Shown here: in pieces, positions 57,630 to 64,000 of the stretch
Layout of the letters: every line of letters begins with the position of its first letter
How positions within the stretch are numbered: the first letter of the stretch is position 1
DNA from: an uncultured Prevotellaceae bacterium
GTDB lineage: Bacteria; Bacteroidota; Bacteroidia; Bacteroidales; Muribaculaceae
Length of the DNA stretch: 64,000 nucleotides
Direction: 5' to 3'
Assembly: GCA_947165675.1 (NCBI GenBank)
Contig: CAMVBJ010000016.1
Coordinates: 1-64,000 of the forward strand
Notes under the pieces: model-generated
Database searches by the model: none
What the model saw: only the letters and a program-made list of their open reading frames with translations
Told to the model about the DNA's origin: nothing
Translations under genes and position numbers: made by a program

Positions 57630-59066
57630 TTATTTCCTCCATTTCTTGTATTTGTTCCACGCACCGCGTTTGCGCATAGCGTCGAAGTCGGTCAAAAACG
57701 CTTCAAGGTCTGCATTCTCGTCAATCGTCCATTCGCCATCAGGCTCTATGTCAATTCTCAGGGTATCCCGCAGGTAATCCACGACTTTGTCCAACTTGTC
57801 TTGGCTTAATTGTTGGGCATCAAAGACATCAATGCTCAAGGTCAGATTCTCTGTATCTTCAAATGATGAAATCAATGTGAAGGCTGGATGGGTATCCTGA
57901 GCGGAAACAACGATGAACCTGGGTGAACTTGCATCATTAGTAATACGATTGCCCATGAAGCAGCCACCTACTACCCCGTCAAGTTTGTACTCATCGATGT
58001 GATACATGCCAACTATGGTCATGAGCATGACCCACCAGTATTCGTCAGCCACATCGTGAAGATAATGCTGCTGGTGAATGATGGCCCAAAACAGCCTGTC
58101 ATTTGCGTTGGGCATGTCTCCATCCATCATGCTGTCACGGTATTCCTTGATTTCCTTCATCGCCTTCTTGTATTCGCCACCAGTGATTTCATCGGCAGTG
58201 TAGTTCAGCCCTCTTGATTGGTTGGGCTTGACGGGATTCTCGAATTCAAACTCCCCTTTGTTGGTGAGGCTCATGAAATGGGCATTGATATCCATCAACG
58301 TGTGGAACCAGATGCAATCGCAATACTTGTGCAGGTAGGTGATGACCACGGAAGTCTCAAACGCCAAGAGGATACTGATGGCCTCGGCAAGTTGATCTGT
58401 GAATTGTTGCAATCGGTCTTCCTCGATAGCGGCATCAATCTGACCCTTCAGTTCATGGAAGCGGTCACACAAATTGTCTGGGAGTAGTGGGCAGGAGTTT
58501 AGATCAAACTCCCAGTTGAGGTAGGCCGACAGAATCTTGATGTCTTCCAGCATGACTTCTGCTCGCTCCCGCTCATCGGCAATTGAGCAATAGGCCTCGG
58601 TCACTTTGTCGGCTTCCACAAGAACGGGCTCAGCTTTTGTCGATCCCCGGAATTCATGGAGTGTCTGCACCAGCAACTGGACTTTAGCATCCTCTTCATT
58701 CCCCTCGTCATCAACAATATGCAATGAGCAGTCAATCAGTTCCTTGTAAATGCGGTTAAAGGCATTCAGGCAGTTCTCTGCCAATTCCCGCATCTTTACC
58801 TGATGCTGGTCAAACAGTTCATACAGATAGTGACTCAACTCGATGTGCCGGCCATCATTTAACGTATAGTTGACTGCCTCGTGACGCAGTTTTAGGGCCA
58901 TCATCTGCCTCAACCGGTTAATAAATTCAGGCACCTTGAGGCGTGCGTTCTGGACTGACGCTTTATCGAGTTCTTCCAATTCTTCAGCTTGTTGATGAAG
59001 CTGATCGTTTATCCACAGCCGCCAAGTCTCATCAAGCGGCACATTACATTTCAAATGATGTATCAT
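57630..59066 (-). CDS. Unknown 478-residue protein, last gene of the minus-strand set
   Basis: Not recognised. The protein is soluble and strongly acidic in stretches. The N-terminal ~130 residues are helical (LHQQAEELEELDKASVQNARLKVPEFINRL), then VQLLVQTLHEFRG and a region rich in D/E. The middle has LAFETSVVITYLHKYCDCIWFHTLMDINAHFM; the last 80 residues include FIVVSAQDTHPAFTLISSFEDTENLTLSIDV and a basic end KRGAWNKYKKWRK. No signal peptide or catalytic motif is seen. It is 190 bp downstream of the 131-residue gene on the same strand, so it may belong to one set of minus-strand genes (61834 to 57630). Confidence 0.6.
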   Translation of the reverse strand: MIHHLKCNVPLDETWRLWINDQLHQQAEELEELDKASVQNARLKVPEFINRLRQMMALKLRHEAVNYTLNDGRHIELSHYLYELFDQHQVKMRELAENCLNAFNRIYKELIDCSLHIVDDEGNEEDAKVQLLVQTLHEFRGSTKAEPVLVEADKVTEAYCSIADERERAEVMLEDIKILSAYLNWEFDLNSCPLLPDNLCDRFHELKGQIDAAIEEDRLQQFTDQLAEAISILLAFETSVVITYLHKYCDCIWFHTLMDINAHFMSLTNKGEFEFENPVKPNQSRGLNYTADEITGGEYKKAMKEIKEYRDSMMDGDMPNANDRLFWAIIHQQHYLHDVADEYWWVMLMTIVGMYHIDEYKLDGVVGGCFMGNRITNDASSPRFIVVSAQDTHPAFTLISSFEDTENLTLSIDVFDAQQLSQDKLDKVVDYLRDTLRIDIEPDGEWTIDENADLEAFLTDFDAMRKRGAWNKYKKWRK

Positions 59067-59255
59067 AAGCTTATTATTAGTTGTTATTATTTAATAGTCT
59101 TAGGCAGAAAGAGGGCTATAATATACTGAATGTTCTCCCCGCCATTTCTTCATCTCTTTTATTGTTCTCTGAAACATAACGTCTTCATTATTAATGATTA
59201 GTATTTGGCATCAGTTCAAAGAACAATAGTAAAACCTATTCTGAAAATAAACCCG

Positions 59256-59651
59256 CTATCCGTCCTTGAACTTGATGTCGTTGTCGCGTATATGGATTTC
59301 AGGCGTTTTCAAACGGATTTCTTCATCATTGCAGATGCGATACACCTCATTGCGTATGTATTCGCCAAGCTGTGTCACGTTACGGGAATTGGCTCCAAGG
59401 TTGAACAGATTGAGCGGCGAGCGTGATGAACTCTCGATGATGACCTGGCATGATTGCGTGCCTGTTGCCACTACTCGCATTTTCACTCGCTCACTCAATG
59501 GCGATATAAACCAGCCACGCCGCCCCTCAATGGTGAAATGTTCATCATCACACTCCACTGCACTGAACCGCGTCCGCCCATAAAACACCCGCTTCACCGC
59601 CGTGTACACTCGCCTCGCGTTCTGTTCGAAATCAACCCGTTCCGTCTGCAT
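59256..59651 (-). CDS. Unknown 131-residue protein
   Basis: A small, basic, probably alpha/beta protein that I do not recognise. A charged N-terminus (MQTERVDFEQNARRVYTAVKRVFYG) leads to DEHFTIEGRRGWFISPLSERVKMRVVATG and then CQVIIESSSRSPLNLFNLGANSRNVTQLGEYIRNEVYRI. The paired motifs W-x-S-P-L-S-E-x-V-x-x-R-V and S-S-S-R-S look like conserved strands of a small binding domain. It begins 12 bp after the stop of the 646-residue gene, so the two are very probably co-transcribed. Confidence 0.65.
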   Translation of the reverse strand: MQTERVDFEQNARRVYTAVKRVFYGRTRFSAVECDDEHFTIEGRRGWFISPLSERVKMRVVATGTQSCQVIIESSSRSPLNLFNLGANSRNVTQLGEYIRNEVYRICNDEEIRLKTPEIHIRDNDIKFKDG

Positions 59652-59663
59652 GACAAAAACTAA

Positions 59664-61604
59664 TTACACCATTGACTCAAGTTGACGTGCACGATTTTCA
59701 CTGATACTATATGCTACGCGTATCTCTTCTAGCGTTAAACGGTCAGATTCATTAATTATGCCATCTTCTTTATATACCCTTACCGCCTTAAGATATTCTT
59801 TTTCGCCTTCGGAAAGATGAGGGACAAGTGATGCTTCCAATTCATCTGCATGTTCTTTGGAGATTCCTAATGGTTTGAGCAAAAGATTAAGTTTTTTTCG
59901 ATCACGTTCACTAATGCCACTATCACCTAAATATCTTTTTACAGCTGCGATGTATTTCTGTTCATTTCTCGTAAAACTCTTTTGGGCAGTTTCTACACTA
60001 TCACTGGTTACAAACTCGCTTAGGGGTTTGAATTCAGCAGTAATACGCCACATGGTTTCCTCGGTTGTTTTCACATGGAACTCACGTTCACGATGGTAAT
60101 TTGCATTGATGCAAAAAATTAAGTTCTCATATGCAGCATTCACGTCTAATTGTGTTTGTTTATCAAGAGTACTTACCTGATTCGTAGAAATTGACTGCTC
60201 AAAATGCAACTGATTATGATGTAACCTAGCCTCTACAATGTCCTTCCATTCTGGGTCACTTTCGAACCAATAAAGATCGTCAGGTAACACAGGATATTTA
60301 TCTGGATCTAGTTTCTCAATATAATCAACCTTTTGATTAGCGCTTCTTTTTTGTTCTTGACGATTACCAACAGACACACCACAACTGGCTTTATGAATCT
60401 TGTAATGCCCACCCGCATTTACGCTAAATGTACTTTTCTCTATTTCTTCTATGGATGCACCTTTCATTGACGTAAACGTAATCTCTGTTGCGCCTAAACT
60501 GCGTAATAAACGTTTCAGATCACGGATTTTGTCATTAAATAGAATCTGCTCATGATTATCGTATGGTATGTACTCATCCGATTTTGCAGGATTTGCAATA
60601 TACAAGGTGTTGACATTTGGACGTCCTAATGGGAATATGATATCAGGAGGAATGCAATCGGGTGTAAAAATATAATTTACTGAATCTGTGCGATCCCAAT
60701 AACCTGCAACATCTTGTTCCGATTTTGCTATAAAAATAATTTTTCGACGATCATATTCTATGTCCTTAGTAAACTGAACCCTACAATCACCATACTCATC
60801 AGGCATCCATGCTTCTATCATACTATTTTTCGTTTCATAAAGGACGTCGAATATTTCTGCATTCCGTTCCTGGTCATCATGCGTCAAAGCACCTAATAGT
60901 ATGGTAAATACATCTGTATACAACTCTGGATTCATTATTGCATCTTGATATGTTATTCTGGCGTACAGCTCTGTACTGTACGATTTTCTATATGAACAAT
61001 TGTCGATATAATTAAATGATTCTTCTGTCGCGGATAATGCTTGATTTCTAAAATTATAAAACTCGTTCCATTCCAAATCATCGGTTTCTAATAATTCTCC
61101 TAGATAATACGCTGATTTATGGAAGTAGAGCAAACCTTTTGTTCGATAAGCATCCCATAACAAAAAGTCTTTATCAAGATCTTTGCTTTCGGCGCTTTGT
61201 ATTGAATTGATAAGGCTATCTAATTGTTTCATTGAGGAATAGAACTGTGTACAATCTCGAGGCTGTTCCTCAATCGTTTTTGCTACGCATTCTTTGATTG
61301 ATGTTTTCAGAGTTTCTATCTCATCCGATTTAGTCCACTTATACCCACATTTTTCACAAACTGCTTTACTTCTACCTAAAAGTGAATCAATTGTTTTGTC
61401 AACAAACTCACTGCCAGCATATAAAACTTCAATTGTTTTGTCAATTAACTCACTGCCAGCAAATGTACCTATTGCGCCACCAACGCTATTTGAAGCAAGA
61501 AATTCTTTTAAATTAATTTTTGCTCCTTTAATGAACATTTCATTTCCCACATTAATGCTACCTCCACATTTAGGGCATGTTCTATTAATGCTAATCTCGT
61601 CCAT
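59664..61604 (-). CDS. Zinc-ribbon protein with TerB-like C-terminal helical repeats
   Basis: 646 residues, AT-rich coding. At the N-terminus a split zinc ribbon is formed by CPKCGG (about residues 10-15) and CEKCGY (about 86-91) with a glycine-rich linker carrying tandem copies of AGSE(L/F)(I/V)DKTI. The middle is unrecognised. The end carries helical repeats of the type (E-K-x-Y-x-x-A-V-x-x-Y-x-x-D-x-G-I-x-E-x-D-R-x-x-L), e.g. NEQKYIAAVKRYLGDSGISE and EKEYLKAVRVYKEDGIINES. Such repeats occur in TerB-like or signalling proteins. It is 8 bp after the DUF6140 gene. Function unknown. Confidence 0.65.
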   Translation of the reverse strand: MDEISINRTCPKCGGSINVGNEMFIKGAKINLKEFLASNSVGGAIGTFAGSELIDKTIEVLYAGSEFVDKTIDSLLGRSKAVCEKCGYKWTKSDEIETLKTSIKECVAKTIEEQPRDCTQFYSSMKQLDSLINSIQSAESKDLDKDFLLWDAYRTKGLLYFHKSAYYLGELLETDDLEWNEFYNFRNQALSATEESFNYIDNCSYRKSYSTELYARITYQDAIMNPELYTDVFTILLGALTHDDQERNAEIFDVLYETKNSMIEAWMPDEYGDCRVQFTKDIEYDRRKIIFIAKSEQDVAGYWDRTDSVNYIFTPDCIPPDIIFPLGRPNVNTLYIANPAKSDEYIPYDNHEQILFNDKIRDLKRLLRSLGATEITFTSMKGASIEEIEKSTFSVNAGGHYKIHKASCGVSVGNRQEQKRSANQKVDYIEKLDPDKYPVLPDDLYWFESDPEWKDIVEARLHHNQLHFEQSISTNQVSTLDKQTQLDVNAAYENLIFCINANYHREREFHVKTTEETMWRITAEFKPLSEFVTSDSVETAQKSFTRNEQKYIAAVKRYLGDSGISERDRKKLNLLLKPLGISKEHADELEASLVPHLSEGEKEYLKAVRVYKEDGIINESDRLTLEEIRVAYSISENRARQLESMV

Positions 61605-61612
61605 AAATATAT

Positions 61613-61834
61613 TTAGTTTATTCGTTCGACATTCAGGTAAGTCATATTAAGGGCACCGGCCTTACGGATGTTGATGCCGTAAATGCGCATGAAGGCGTCT
61701 GCAACGGGTTGACCACCATTAGTTAACACAGGATTACTCATGGATTGGGTGACCACCTCGACCGACATGCCGGGCTCGATGCGGATGCCGTTTGCATTCT
61801 TCATCTGCTTGGTGGTGATGATAAATCTGGGCAT
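61613..61834 (-). CDS. DUF6140-like small protein
   Basis: 73 residues. MPRFIITTKQMKNANGIRIEPGMSVEVVTQSMSNPVLTNGGQPVADAFMRIYGINIRKAG matches my recall of the DUF6140 family of Bacteroidetes, a short beta-rich protein with a GMSVEVVT strand and an NGGQ turn. It is the first gene of the minus-strand set and is preceded by a long leader with a terminator. The regulator, if any, is unknown. The short length and conserved core point to a small structural or binding protein. Confidence 0.8.
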   Translation of the reverse strand: MPRFIITTKQMKNANGIRIEPGMSVEVVTQSMSNPVLTNGGQPVADAFMRIYGINIRKAGALNMTYLNVERIN

Positions 61835-61908
61835 AGTTTTGTTCTAAGGTTCATGTTCGCCTCGGGCTCCCGTTCGTGGCGGGGTTTGGTTAATGGTTTT
61901 ATTCATGG

Positions 61909-62056
61909 GCATAAAAAGAAGCGTGGGAGTCTGTACTTGTTACCCGTCCCACGTTCTGAGGCTCTTGCATTGCCCTTGGTAGTTGAACGAGCAACGCAGA
62001 AGCCCACGCCGAATATGCTTTAATGCCCCGCCGTTCACACGACGATAGCAAAAATA
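61909..62056 (-). promoter_or_regulatory. Leader of the DUF6140 operon with promoter, hairpin and terminator
   Basis: On the minus strand a -7 box TATTTTTG (62056-62049) is followed by a 9-bp hairpin GCGTTGCTC / GGGCAATGC (61998-61968) and a terminator, CGTGGGA / TCCCACG (61953-61922) with CTTCTTTTTAT. About 75 nt then separate the terminator from the ATG at 61834. This is an attenuator layout, or a separate ~140-nt RNA. Confidence 0.65.
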
Positions 62057-62382
62057 CATATCCCACATAGGACATCTACTGTTGCTTCATCCTTGACTAC
62101 CAATATGAATTTGCAAGATTCCAGAACGTCAAGAACAAAGCGCTAAGTAAACGCCTTTCTTATGTCATGTGTTCCCTGCCATATACTCGCCACCATTCGG
62201 AAGCGGACTTCAGCCAAAGAACAACCGCAAATATACACATTATTTCACTTCAAAGCCCATTTTCGCAGCATGTTTTCATCAAAAAGCGTTCAAGAATTTG
62301 ATTCCGCCAACTTCTTGCGTTAAAATATAACACCCCGATTCTGACTATAGTTTAGTTTCTTACATGCCGCAATTCATGGGAG
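62057..62382. other. Gene-free stretch between the DUF6140 leader and the recombinase terminator
   Basis: No open frame with recognisable motifs and no clear hairpin with a T-run was seen in these ~325 bp. Confidence 0.5.
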
Positions 62383-62413
62383 TGAAAAAGAAAAGCAGCA
62401 TTGCCGCTTTTCT
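62383..62413 (-). terminator. Terminator of the recombinase gene
   Basis: Minus strand AGAAAAGCGGCA, short loop, TGCTGCTTTTCT, followed by TTTTCAC. It begins ~30 bp past the stop at 62444. Confidence 0.75.
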
Positions 62414-62443
62414 AATAATTGTATTTACACGATTACTATCCTT

Positions 62444-63121
62444 TCATTTTAATTGATAACGATTTATGAGGATTGAGACCTGCTTTGCGGTGAATCTTCC
62501 TCCTCTGCTGGTCGTGAAACCCTCGTTGTTTAGTGTTCTAGCCATCTCGCTCAGGTTGTTGGTCTCTCGTACCAGGATCTTCAGCATGGCAACCGCTCGT
62601 TTATTGTGAGGATTGTTAGCTGCTTTCTCTTGGTTCGTCTGCCGGCTGTTCGTGATAGCTTTTTCCATATTGCCCGTCAAGTTCTCAGGTTTACCAAGTT
62701 GACATCCTTGTTCCTTCTTCACTTGTAGGGCCGCTCTGGTACGCTGACGGATCAATCCAGCCTCATATTCACTGATGGCTGCGATAATCGTTAGTACCAA
62801 TCTATTTGCTCTTGGAAAGTCACAGAATACGATTTCTATGCCCGAATCCAAAAGCTGGCTCGTAAAGGTCACGTTTCTTGATAGTCGATCCATTTTGGCG
62901 ACGATCAGTGTGGCCTTCATCTTCTTGCAGAGTTCCAATGCCTCGTGTAGCTTGGGACGCTGTGTTTTTCGTCCTGATTCAATTTCCACGAATTCAGCTA
63001 TCGGTTCTTCTCCGCTAAGATAGTTTCTGATAATTTCTTGTTGTGCTTGTAATCCCAATCCTGACACACCTTGCCGTTGTGTCGAGACTCTAAGATAAGC
63101 CACATATGCATTATTATCCAT
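62444..63121 (-). CDS. Serine recombinase (resolvase/invertase family)
   Basis: 225 residues from the ATG at 63121; an in-frame upstream extension to 63199 reads through the promoter region and is not used. The catalytic serine is in AYLRVSTQRQGVSGLGLQAQQE (YxRVS). Resolvase-domain blocks follow: FVEIESGRKTQRPKLHEAL, TLIVAKMDRLSRNVTFTSQLLDSG and AISEYEAGLIRQRTRAALQVKKEQGCQLG. A helical C-domain (NKRAVAMLKILVRETNNLSEMARTLNNEGFTTSRGGRFTAKQVSILINRY) provides the HTH. It may invert or resolve DNA in this accessory region. An AGTGGGA/TCCCACT inverted repeat lies upstream. Confidence 0.93.
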   Translation of the reverse strand: MDNNAYVAYLRVSTQRQGVSGLGLQAQQEIIRNYLSGEEPIAEFVEIESGRKTQRPKLHEALELCKKMKATLIVAKMDRLSRNVTFTSQLLDSGIEIVFCDFPRANRLVLTIIAAISEYEAGLIRQRTRAALQVKKEQGCQLGKPENLTGNMEKAITNSRQTNQEKAANNPHNKRAVAMLKILVRETNNLSEMARTLNNEGFTTSRGGRFTAKQVSILINRYQLK

Positions 63122-63164
63122 TGTTTGAAATATATTAAACCGTCGTTTAGTATTGTTCAAGAAT

Positions 63165-63200
63165 AGTGGGACCCTCCAAAATTGCCTGGAAAATCCCACT
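63165..63200. repeat. Inverted repeat upstream of the recombinase
   Basis: AGTGGGA (63165-63171) and TCCCACT (63194-63200), a 7-bp pair with a 22-bp spacer. It is a plausible recombinase or regulator half-site pair. Too short to assign. Confidence 0.35.
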
Positions 63201-63205
63201 TTCTC

Positions 63206-63562
63206 TCATTTTTCAGTTTCTGTGATAATGCCGTATTCTTGAGAAATGCGTTCTTCGTAGTTTTCACATTTCTCTATTTCACTATCCAGAATAGAAATCA
63301 GATTGTCAACGAAGATGTGTTCTATCGTTTTCAAAGTTTCACCATCTTCAGAAATGAGCGTTACTTCAAAAAGATCTTCTCCTTCGTTCAACACCACTTG
63401 GACAAAACCGGTGTGAATGAATCCTTGTACATGGAATTTCACACCAACTTCAACGATTGTAATGCTTGCCGGGTTTATTCCCCAGCTCATTACAACAAAA
63501 GGATTGGTTCTGAAGATGCTGAGGATATAACCAGCGATCTCCTTGCTATATTCTTCGTCCAT
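63206..63562 (-). CDS. Unknown 118-residue protein
   Basis: A small acidic protein (MDEEYSKEIAGYILSIFRTNPFVVMSWGINPASITIVEVGVKFHVQGF) with a C-terminal helical half (VDNLISILDSEIEKCENYEERISQEYG). Likely beta/alpha. Not recognised. It starts 1 bp after the stop of the next upstream gene (63564) and runs towards the recombinase, which follows ~85 bp after its stop. A run of three small co-directional genes suggests a mobile-element accessory block. Confidence 0.6.
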   Translation of the reverse strand: MDEEYSKEIAGYILSIFRTNPFVVMSWGINPASITIVEVGVKFHVQGFIHTGFVQVVLNEGEDLFEVTLISEDGETLKTIEHIFVDNLISILDSEIEKCENYEERISQEYGIITETEK

Positions 63563-63563
63563 A

Positions 63564-63761
63564 TCACTTCCTCCTTTTGTTGATGTCCGCGATCAGTTTA
63601 CGGTTGAGAGCGTTGAGGGACTTGTAGATCCGCTCATAACTCTTTTCATACTTAGTGCCCTGGAGTCTCAGCCCGGCACTCACAAAATGGTTGGCTGCAT
63701 CGAACACGTCTTTCTGTGCCCAACGAAGCTCTTGCAGTTGTTGTTGATCGGTCAGTCTCAT
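63564..63761 (-). CDS. Small helical protein, 65 residues
   Basis: MRLTDQQQLQELRWAQKDVFDAANHFVSAGLRLQGTKYEKSYERIYKSLNALNRKLIADINKRRK is charged and helical throughout and ends basic. It may be a regulatory or structural helix protein. It lies 6 bp after the upstream gene (stop at 63768) and 1 bp before the downstream gene. No known family. Confidence 0.55.
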   Translation of the reverse strand: MRLTDQQQLQELRWAQKDVFDAANHFVSAGLRLQGTKYEKSYERIYKSLNALNRKLIADINKRRK

Positions 63762-63767
63762 AGTCGT

Positions 63768-63980
63768 TCAGTTTAAATAAGTGTTGTTTACTACGGTCTT
63801 GTAATAGCTTCCGGGGCCAGGTATTCTAACTTTCTTGAATACTATCTTCCACCAGTCGCTCTTTAGGTCAGGTTTCTCATTCATCAGCATCTCAACGATA
63901 GCCTTGTGAATGGGAAAACAGTACTGGAGCGCCCTTTTCTTACTCGATTCAGATAAAGCTGCCCAGTACTTCAATGTCAT
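63768..63980 (-). CDS. Small unknown protein, 70 residues, near the window end
   Basis: MTLKYWAALSESSKKRALQYCFPIHKAIVEMLMNEKPDLKSDWWKIVFKKVRIPGPGSYYKTVVNNTYLN. It begins ~20 bp from the window edge. Basic, with a helical first half and a C-terminal beta-like tail. Not recognised. Its promoter would lie outside the window. Confidence 0.5.
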   Translation of the reverse strand: MTLKYWAALSESSKKRALQYCFPIHKAIVEMLMNEKPDLKSDWWKIVFKKVRIPGPGSYYKTVVNNTYLN

Positions 63981-64000
63981 TTTCTTTGTTTTCTGTGCCA

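Noticed and set aside
63165-63200. Recombinase crossover site
   Set aside because: A 7-bp inverted repeat is too short to support a crossover site; kept only as a low-confidence repeat.
46938-64000. A second copy of the tmRNA 3' end as attachment site
   Set aside because: I looked for the GGGTTCAAACCCC and CAGCTCC blocks downstream and saw none within the window.
1-64000. tRNA or rRNA genes
   Set aside because: None seen by eye other than the tRNA-like part of tmRNA; a dedicated scan could still find one.

Overview
The window looks like a chromosome segment of a gut-type Bacteroidales bacterium, most like Muribaculaceae or Prevotellaceae. The signs are recurrent promoter boxes of the form TAnnTTTG, a TonB-dependent receptor, a C10 protease, GH29 and C69 enzymes, a HU-CCDC81-type protein, and secreted proteins ending in paired dockerin-like repeats. 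The species cannot be fixed from the sequence alone.

Positions 1 to about 46.9 kb read as core chromosome with secreted and host-facing genes mixed in. In order: two tandem dockerin-tailed proteins (one cut by the window edge, the other a C10 protease); thrS-infC-rpmI-rplT on the minus strand; two paralogous small membrane proteins; an SF1 helicase; a thiamine uptake pair (TonB receptor plus PnuC/PnuT-type permease) behind a TPP riboswitch; a leucine-rich-repeat surface protein; a degenerate ATPase; a GlmU-like transferase; rfbC; clpB; an orphan Wza-like lipoprotein; a UDG-family protein; a HU-CCDC81/SPOR-like protein; two Ntn-hydrolase dipeptidase-type genes; an outer-surface protein with an MBG-like part; an esterase-fucosidase pair; ftsY and rimO; a six-module SusE/F-like protein with a very recent internal duplication; rpsF-rpsR-rplI; a thioredoxin; a DUF4301 protein; a RelA-type (p)ppGpp synthetase; a DEDDy exonuclease; and tmRNA (ssrA). 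Three copies of one 177-bp inverted-repeat-ended element lie between 13.7 and 20.0 kb.

Positions 46.9 to 64.0 kb, directly downstream of ssrA, are accessory. They hold an AT-rich unknown 683-residue gene, then a plasmid- or ICE-like module (DUF3853-like HTH, ParB-like protein, overlapping micro-ORFs, DUF3987-like ATPase) preceded by a helically phased ATTAGT array. TATAACA repeats and a strong candidate structured RNA (promoter, hairpins, terminator, about 53.92-54.20 kb) follow. Next come a DUF4143-type ATPase with a triple-repeat 5' leader, a 3' remnant of another ATPase, a single-HKD PLD protein, an ABC-type AAA ATPase, a set of four minus-strand genes of unknown function whose leader contains an attenuator-like terminator, a serine recombinase and three small genes that run off the end.

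The most promising unexplained items are the structured RNA near 54 kb, the short RNA near 15.8 kb, the leader plus operon at 57.6-62.06 kb, the three-copy 177-bp element with 4-bp target duplications, and the phased ATTAGT array. All calls were made by eye from sequence and translation. No database search or folding program was run.
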